A DNA stretch of 64,000 nt from Cephalopachus bancanus. Lineage: Eukaryota; Chordata; Mammalia; Primates; Tarsiidae. A program made the position numbers and the translations under genes. Positions 22,616-64,000 of this stretch are shown here, piece by piece; the stretch's first letter is position 1; every line of letters starts with the position of its first letter. The DNA is taken from contig JAPVLO010000883.1 of assembly GCA_027257055.1 (NCBI GenBank), positions 124,001 to 188,000 on the forward strand. The letters run 5' to 3'. The notes under the pieces are model-generated. The model ran no database searches, had not been told where the DNA came from, and saw only the letters and a program-made list of their open reading frames with translations.

Positions 22616-23510
22616 GTGTTTTTTTTTTTGAGTTGGAATCTCACTCTGTCACCCAGACTGGAGTGCAGTGGCCACTCCTGGCCACACCGCAGCCTCGACT
22701 TGCTGGGCTCCGGCGATCCTTCCGCCTCAGCCTTCCAAGTAACTGGAACTACAGGTGCACTACCACGTCCGACTAATTTTTGATTTTTTTTTTTTTTTTT
22801 TGAGTTGGAGTCTCACTCTGTCGCCCAGACTGGAGTGCAGTGTCTGCTCCCGGCCACCACAGCCTCGACCTGCTGGGCTCCGGCGATCCTTCCGCCTCAG
22901 CCTTCTGAGTAGCCAGAATTATAGGTATGCGCTACCATGCCCAGCTGATTTTTTGATTTACTGTAGAGATGAGGTCTCGCCTGCCCAGGCGGGTCTCGAA
23001 CCCGCGGGCTCAGGCAATCCACTCACCTCAGCCTCCCAAAGGCACGGGATTACAGGCTGAGCCACCGAGCCCAACTTTTTTTTTTTTTTTTTTTTTTGAG
23101 TTGGAGTCTCACTCTATCGCCCAGACTGGAGTGCAGTGGCTGCTCCCGGCCATCGCAGCCTTGACCTGCAGGGCTCCGGCGATCCTTCCGCCTCAGCCTT
23201 CCAAGTAGCTGGAATTACAGGCACAAGCTATCATGCCCAGCTGATTTTCTGATTTATTGTAGAGATGAGGTCTGGCTGCCCAGGCGGGTCTTGAACCCAC
23301 GGGCTCAGGCAATTCACTCACCTCAGCCTCCCAAAGGCAAGGGATTACAGGCTGAGCCACCGAGCCTGGCTAATTTTTGATTTATTGTAGAGATGAGGTC
23401 TCGCCAAGTTGCCCAGGTGGGTCTTGAACCTTCGGGCTCAGGCAAGCCACTCACCTTGGCCTCCCAAAGCGCTGGGATTACAGGCTGAGCCACCAAGTCA
23501 GGCCCCTTTT
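22616..23510 (-). repeat. Dense nested Alu cluster
   Basis: At least three minus-strand Alus inserted one into another: about 22,617-22,780 (interrupted), 22,782-23,070, 23,076-23,370, and the left-monomer remainder to 23,505. Each begins with a T tract followed by 'gagttggagtctcactct'. Confidence 0.8.
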
Positions 23511-23569
23511 AAAAAATTTTAGTCAATTTTACTTTAGAATGGTTTCACACTTACAGAAAAGTTGTGAAC

Positions 23570-24258
<689 letters not shown>

Positions 24259-24448
24259 AAAACAAATAGACCAGTTGAAAATCAAAAGAAAAGCAGCAGC
24301 GCCATTTTACGGAAAGGCAGTAGTAGGAAGTCAAAATAACTTGTACCTTGAACTTACTCTTACATGCTTTTGCAGATGTTGAAATTTTTTTTTTTAAGTT
24401 GTCAACATTTATATCTAGGACAGAGCACATTTAAAATACTTTCTAAAG

Positions 24449-25382
<934 letters not shown>

Positions 25383-25399
<17 letters not shown>

Positions 25400-25822
25400 T
25401 TGAGTTGGAGTCTCACTCTGTCACCCAGACTGGAGTAGTGCAGTGGCTGTTCCCGGCCACTGCAACCTCTACCTGCTGGGCTCTGGTGAACCTTCCGCCT
25501 CAGCCTTCCAAGTAGCTGGAACTACAGGTGCGCGCTACCACGCCCGGCTAGTTTTTGATTTATTGTAAAGATGAGGTCTCACCAAGTTGCCCAGGCGGGT
25601 CTCGAACCCGCGGGCTCAGGCAATCCACTCACCTCAGCATCCTAAAGCACGGGATTACAAGCTGAGCCACCGAGCCTGGCTTAATTTTTTGATTTATTGT
25701 TGAGATGAGATCTCACCATGTTGCCCAGGCTGACCTCGAACCTATGGACTCAGGCAATCCTCCTCTCACTTCTGCCTCCCAAAGTGCTGAGATTATAGGC
25801 GCGAGCCTCTGCACCCAGCCTA
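25383..25822 (-). repeat. Alu dimer plus left monomer, minus strand
   Basis: A full Alu at about 25,383-25,681 is followed by the remainder of an interrupted older copy to 25,822. The junction sequence 'ctaatttttt' suggests insertion into an older Alu. Confidence 0.75.
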
Positions 25823-26286
25823 ATAGCAGTTTTTCTAAGCATCATGACTTAAAATATCTTAAAATATCTTGTAAAATAACTAGAAAGAACACCAGTGACA
25901 GGTTTTTCCTATGGTTAAGTCATCATCAAACAGCACATGGACCGTTAGCAAATAGCTCTTGGTGTCTTTCAGTGGGCTGGACAACAAATACTTTCCCTTG
26001 AAGTCAGTGGACTCCTGCTAGCTAACTTTAAAGTTTCTATTTTACTGAAGGGAAAAATACCACTACCACAAAAGAAGGGTGGGAGAGAATTTTCCAGAAC
26101 AATTATACATAACCTATACATTTCCATAATGTTATATGTATACATACAATATATGTGTGCGTATATGTATATGTAGGTGTATGATTTTTCCTGTTTATGA
26201 AAGTAATTCACACTTATGATAACTTCACACATCACACCATCGAAACACATATTATGTTGAGCTGTAATTAATTGCCTAACAATATT
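25823..26286. other. Intergenic AT-rich unique DNA
   Basis: No gene or clear repeat is seen. It contains a short degenerate (TA/TG)n stretch near 26,130-26,185. Confidence 0.4.
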
Positions 26287-26577
26287 GCCCTGGGCAGTGG
26301 TTGAAGCCTGTAATCTCAACACTTTGGGAGGCCAAGGTGAAAGGATTGCCTGAGCTCAGGGGTTCAAGACCAGCCTGGGTCAACTTGGCAAGAACTCGTC
26401 TCTACAATAAATAAAAAAATTAGTCGGGCGTGGTGGCATGCGCCTGTAGTTCCAGCTACTTGGAAGGCTGAAGCGGAAGGATCGCCTGAGTCCAGCAGGA
26501 CGAGGCTGCGGTGACTGTGAGCAGCGTGCCACTGCACTCCAGCCTGGGCGACAGAGTGAGACGCCAATTCAAAAAAA
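26287..26577 (+). repeat. Alu element
   Basis: A full plus-strand dimer ending 'gtgagacgccaattc' with a short A tail. Confidence 0.8.
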
Positions 26578-26789
26578 ATTGCTAATATCTCACTGTTTTT
26601 GCCCTATAAGCATAACAATTTCATATGTTCAACCTAATAATATAGCAAGTGCTCCTTGAAATCCTCATGTCCTGGAGGAAAATGCTGGCAGTTGGCGCGT
26701 CTTTCTCCAGTATGGAGAGTATGTTTGTTCACACTTATGGTTAATGGAATTGTTACCACAATGATGTAACACAGGTAATATTTTGCAGC

Positions 26790-27700
<911 letters not shown>

Positions 27701-27757
27701 CTCTGCTCTCTAAACACTTTATAGAACCAGGCGAATGCTAGCACCGGCTGTGTCATG

Positions 27758-28032
<275 letters not shown>

Positions 28033-28410
28033 GTTTGAGCATTTGAGAAATTATTTTAACTTGAAGGATGTTTTTCTTTCTTTCTAATTCAATTGTATAC
28101 TTGTTGAAAAATTCTAGAGGCCATTCCAGAGGCTGACTTTGGAACAACAGAGTATGGAGACCCCACGGCAGAAGTCTCCGTTGTTTAGAGGTCACCCAGG
28201 TGATTAATCTGCAATCTGGCCACAATCAGGTCGGTATCGGCCAGTTCTCCAGGTGGACAGCAATTCAAGCTAACCACTGAAGCAAGATCCGCCTCTATGC
28301 CCTCACTGGCACTTCTCAATCCATTCTTTTCTTTTAAAATCCCCACACCCCCTAAAAATTTGAAATGGCTCTTTGAGGCATGAGCCTAAATATCTCCCCC
28401 ATCTGACAGC
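28033..28410. other. Intergenic unique DNA
   Basis: No gene or recognised repeat. Confidence 0.4.
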
Positions 28411-29252
28411 TTTTCTTTTTTTCTTTTTTCTTTTTGAGTTAGAGTCTCACTCTGTCGTCCAGACTGGAGGGCTATGGCACGCTCCCGGCCACTGCAGCCT
28501 TGACCTTCTGGGATCCGGCGATCCTTCTGCCTCAGCCTTCCAAGTAGGCGGAGCTATAGACACATGCTACTACACCCAGTTAATTTTTTGATTTACTCTA
28601 GAGACGCAGTCTCGCCGAATTGCCCGGGCTGGTCTTGAACCCACTTGCCTCGGCCTCCCAAAATCTACCGAGCCTGGCCTCTCTTTCTTATCAGCCAACC
28701 CCTCGTTATTCTTTTTTTTTTTTCTGTGTTCCTTCTGCCTCAGTCTTCCAAGTAGCTGGAACTACAGGCACGTGCCACTGTGCCCAGCCCCCTAATTATT
28801 CTAATCGCCTGCTGTAGTTAATTTTTTTTTTTTTGAGTCAGAGTCTCACTCTGCTGCCCAGGCTGGAGTACATTGGCACAATCATGACTCACCACAGCCT
28901 CCACCTCCTCAGCTTAGGTGATCCTTCTGCCTCGGCCTCCTGAGTAGCTGGTACTACAAGCGCATGCCCCCATGTCCAGCTTATTATTTTATTTTATTTT
29001 TGTAGAGATGAGGTCTCTCTTTGTAACCTAGGCTGGTCTCAAGTTCCTGGGCTCAAGCAATCCTCCTGCCTCAGCCTTCTAAAGTTCTGGGATTGCAGGC
29101 CTGAGCCATCGCACCCAGCCCACTATTTGTTAATTTGTTTTGTTTTAAGAGAGGGTCTTGCTCTGTTGCCCAGCCTGGGCTTAAACTCCTGTGCTCAAGT
29201 GATTCTCCCACCTCAGCCTCCCAAGTAGCTGGGAATACGGTGCCTGGTTTCT
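28411..29252 (-). repeat. Alu fragments and copies, minus strand
   Basis: A lemur-type Alu (about 28,420-28,680, internally deleted), an Alu fragment (28,732-28,795), an older Alu (28,821-29,120) and a monomer fragment (29,121-29,252). Confidence 0.75.
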
Positions 29253-29392
29253 GTATGCTATTTATGTGGGTCAAATACATTCACTAACCACAATAGCGAA
29301 CACTTACATAGTTACTTTAATTATCTTTGTTTTTACAGATGAGGAAAGGGGGCGAGGTAACTTACCCAACATCCCATAGAAATGAGATGCAG

Positions 29393-29660
29393 GGCTGGGC
29401 TCAGTGGCTCAGCCTATAATCCCAGCACTTTGGGAGGCTAAGTGGTTTGCCTGAGCCCGCGGGTTCGAGACCCGCCCTGGCAACTTGGTGAGACCTTGTC
29501 TTTACAATAAATCAAAAATTAGCTGGGCGTGGTAGCGCGCGCCTGTAGTTCTGGCTACTTGGAAGGCTGAGGCGGAAGGATCGTCGAGGCTGCAGTGGCC
29601 GGGAGCGTGCCACTGCACTCCAGCCTGGGCGACAGAGTGAGATTCCAATTCAAAAAAAAA
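29393..29660 (+). repeat. Alu element with perfect T-arm-like motif
   Basis: A plus-strand Alu carrying gcgggttcgagacccgc at 29,459-29,475 and A box tggctcagcct. A short deletion removes part of the right monomer. Confidence 0.85.
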
Positions 29661-30489
29661 GGGATGGGGGAGGAAATGAGAGGCAGACTCAGGCATCTGC
29701 CACTGGACTCTGCCTACTTGACATCCCACTGTGTCCTCTGGAACGGCAGGGTTCCCAGTGTCCCTTGCGGACCCCACACCTGCCTGCCACAGGACACGCA
29801 TGGGTGATGGCGGAGCTTGAAGGGCAGCTTGAACTGGTTGGTGAGGAAGGCCCGAACAGCACAGAGCTCAGGCCCTGCCACTTCTTGCTGTCTGAGTTTT
29901 CACAGCCTTGGTTTCCTCATCTGTGAGACGGGAACAACACTGGTCCCTTCTCATGGGGCAGTGATGTGCGACGGGTGTTATCCCCATTTCACAGGTGATG
30001 AAAGGGATACTCGAGATGTGCACAGGGCAGGTGCAGGTAAGAACTCGGGAAGGAGGTGCTGCCCCATGTTCTACTGTAGACGCGGGGCCATGAACAGAGA
30101 ATGGGGTGGGAGGTAGCTCCCTTTGCGGGCTCTTATCTCCCGGTGTCCCCTGTCCGGGCCTGTGGTAGGCTTGGCCCCCACCTCCCTGCTGTGCCTCTGT
30201 TCCCTGAGAACTCCCAGCCCTCCTCTCCCAGCCCAGTGGACCTACCTTGCTTGCCCTCTCTGCTCCAACTATGACCACCACCCCAAAGCCTCGCCCCCAC
30301 AACCTTCCCCTATCACTCCACACTCACAGACACCCAGCTCAGTCACACCTCTTCAATAGGGTCATGTTCTAGCCTCCCCTACAGTGACAAAATGCTCTCC
30401 CCCTAACACTGCCCATTCCACATTTACAGTGTTGTCACTATCTTCCTCCTATTGAAGCCACCAAGGAGGACCTCTAGTTGTAATTTCTT
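29661..30489. other. Intergenic DNA with a MIR remnant
   Basis: Text at about 29,870-30,015 ('cttggtttcctcatctgtg', 'atccccatttcacaggtg') is a MIR-derived stretch on the + strand. The rest is unassigned, with no gene. Confidence 0.5.
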
Positions 30490-31425
<936 letters not shown>

Positions 31426-31439
31426 CTCCTTTTAGATAT

Positions 31440-45424
<13,985 letters not shown>

Positions 45425-45473
45425 ACCGCGGGGCTGGGCGCTTCGGCCGCGGAGAGCCCGCCCCGCGGATGTA

Positions 45474-45479
45474 TTTATT
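45474..45479 (-). terminator. LTBP3: LTBP3 polyadenylation signal AATAAA (minus strand)
   Basis: TTTATT on the plus strand reads AATAAA for LTBP3. It lies about 400 nt beyond the LTBP3 stop codon (45,880) and within the SCYL1 3' UTR. Cleavage would be expected near 45,450-45,465, just short of the SCYL1 stop codon. Confidence 0.75.
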
Positions 45480-45539
45480 GTACAAACCATGTGGGCCCGG
45501 CCGGCCCGGCACATCTCACGTGTACATAATCAGAGCCAC

Positions 45540-45545
45540 AATAAA
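45540..45545 (+). terminator. SCYL1: SCYL1 polyadenylation signal AATAAA
   Basis: It lies 116 nt past the SCYL1 stop codon, followed by a GT/T-rich region. It implies a short 3' UTR ending near 45,560. Confidence 0.85.
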
Positions 45546-45879
45546 TTCTATTTCACACCCCTGTCCCGGGCTCAGTCCGGCCCCTCGGAGGGGGCTGCGG
45601 TGGGGCGCCGCCCCGCGTAGTCCGCGCCCACGGCGGAGGCGAACACCAACTTGCTTTGAAAGCCAAGGCTAGAGGCAGATTGGATGTATCAGTTCCTAGG
45701 GAACGCCCTCTGGGAAGGAGACCCAACGTACGCCCGCGAGAGGCCAGGGCCGGCGTGGGGGCCCCGCCGGCTCGGCGCGGGAAGGGACCTGCGGGCCCCG
45801 GGGATCCCTGGGTCCGACCCCCGAGTCGGGGCTCGCGGAAGCCGCGCGGTGGTCGCCGAGGTCCAGGCCGGGGGCGGCG

Positions 45880-64000
<18,121 letters not shown>

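Noticed and set aside
29459..29475. A tRNA pseudogene because of the T-arm
   Set aside because: The motif sits at the B-box position of an intact Alu; no tRNA acceptor, D or anticodon arm surrounds it.

Overview
This is a mammalian nuclear genome window holding the conserved MALAT1 - SCYL1 - LTBP3 block (human 11q13 order). The interspersed repeats point to a strepsirrhine primate, most likely a lemur. They are dimeric Alu elements of a non-anthropoid type: the 3' end reads '...gagactccaactcaaaa', the left arm reads 'gcctgagcccgcgggttcgagacccgcc' (shown here split as gcctgagcccgcggg / ttcgagacccgcc), and the linker is 'caataaatcaaaaaatt'. Older AluJ/FLAM-like, MIR, L2, L1 and Tigger remnants underlie them. 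I see no NEAT1, no tRNA-derived galago-type monomer SINEs and no bacterial or viral gene.

Layout. 1-7,010: intergenic DNA dense in Alu copies, with one MER2/Tigger-type DNA transposon. 7,010-16,630: a long stretch without Alu that holds a CpG island (about 7,230-7,960), the MALAT1 promoter (TATA box at 9,066) and the MALAT1 lncRNA (about 9,096-16,437, + strand), including the 3' triple-helix element (15,999-16,087) and mascRNA (16,088-16,145). 16,630-31,430: Alu-dense intergenic DNA. 31,440-45,560: SCYL1 on the + strand, 18 coding exons, 808 codons as in human. 45,450-64,000: LTBP3 on the - strand, 28 coding exons running from 63,696 down to 45,880. SCYL1 and LTBP3 are convergent and their 3' ends overlap, because each polyadenylation signal lies inside the other gene's 3' UTR.

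Gene roles. MALAT1 is a nuclear-retained lncRNA stabilised by its 3' triple helix after RNase P cleavage. SCYL1 is a catalytically dead kinase-like HEAT protein of COPI retrograde Golgi traffic. LTBP3 is a secreted EGF/8-cysteine matrix protein that carries latent TGF-beta. They share a neighbourhood, not a pathway.

Most notable observations: (1) LTBP3 exons 25 and 26 are each one base short of a whole number of codons, which breaks the reading frame in the fourth 8-cysteine domain; (2) two LTBP3 introns are filled by minisatellites whose units carry copies of the adjacent exon's 5' splice site; (3) the MALAT1 triple-helix stem differs from human by a paired compensatory change and is extended to 16 perfect base pairs; (4) a GC-rich, internally repeated block sits inside otherwise AT-rich MALAT1; (5) the Alu copies carry tRNA-like A and B boxes, with a perfect 5-bp stem / 7-nt loop T-arm. 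Comparisons with human rest on recalled sequence, not on an alignment run here.
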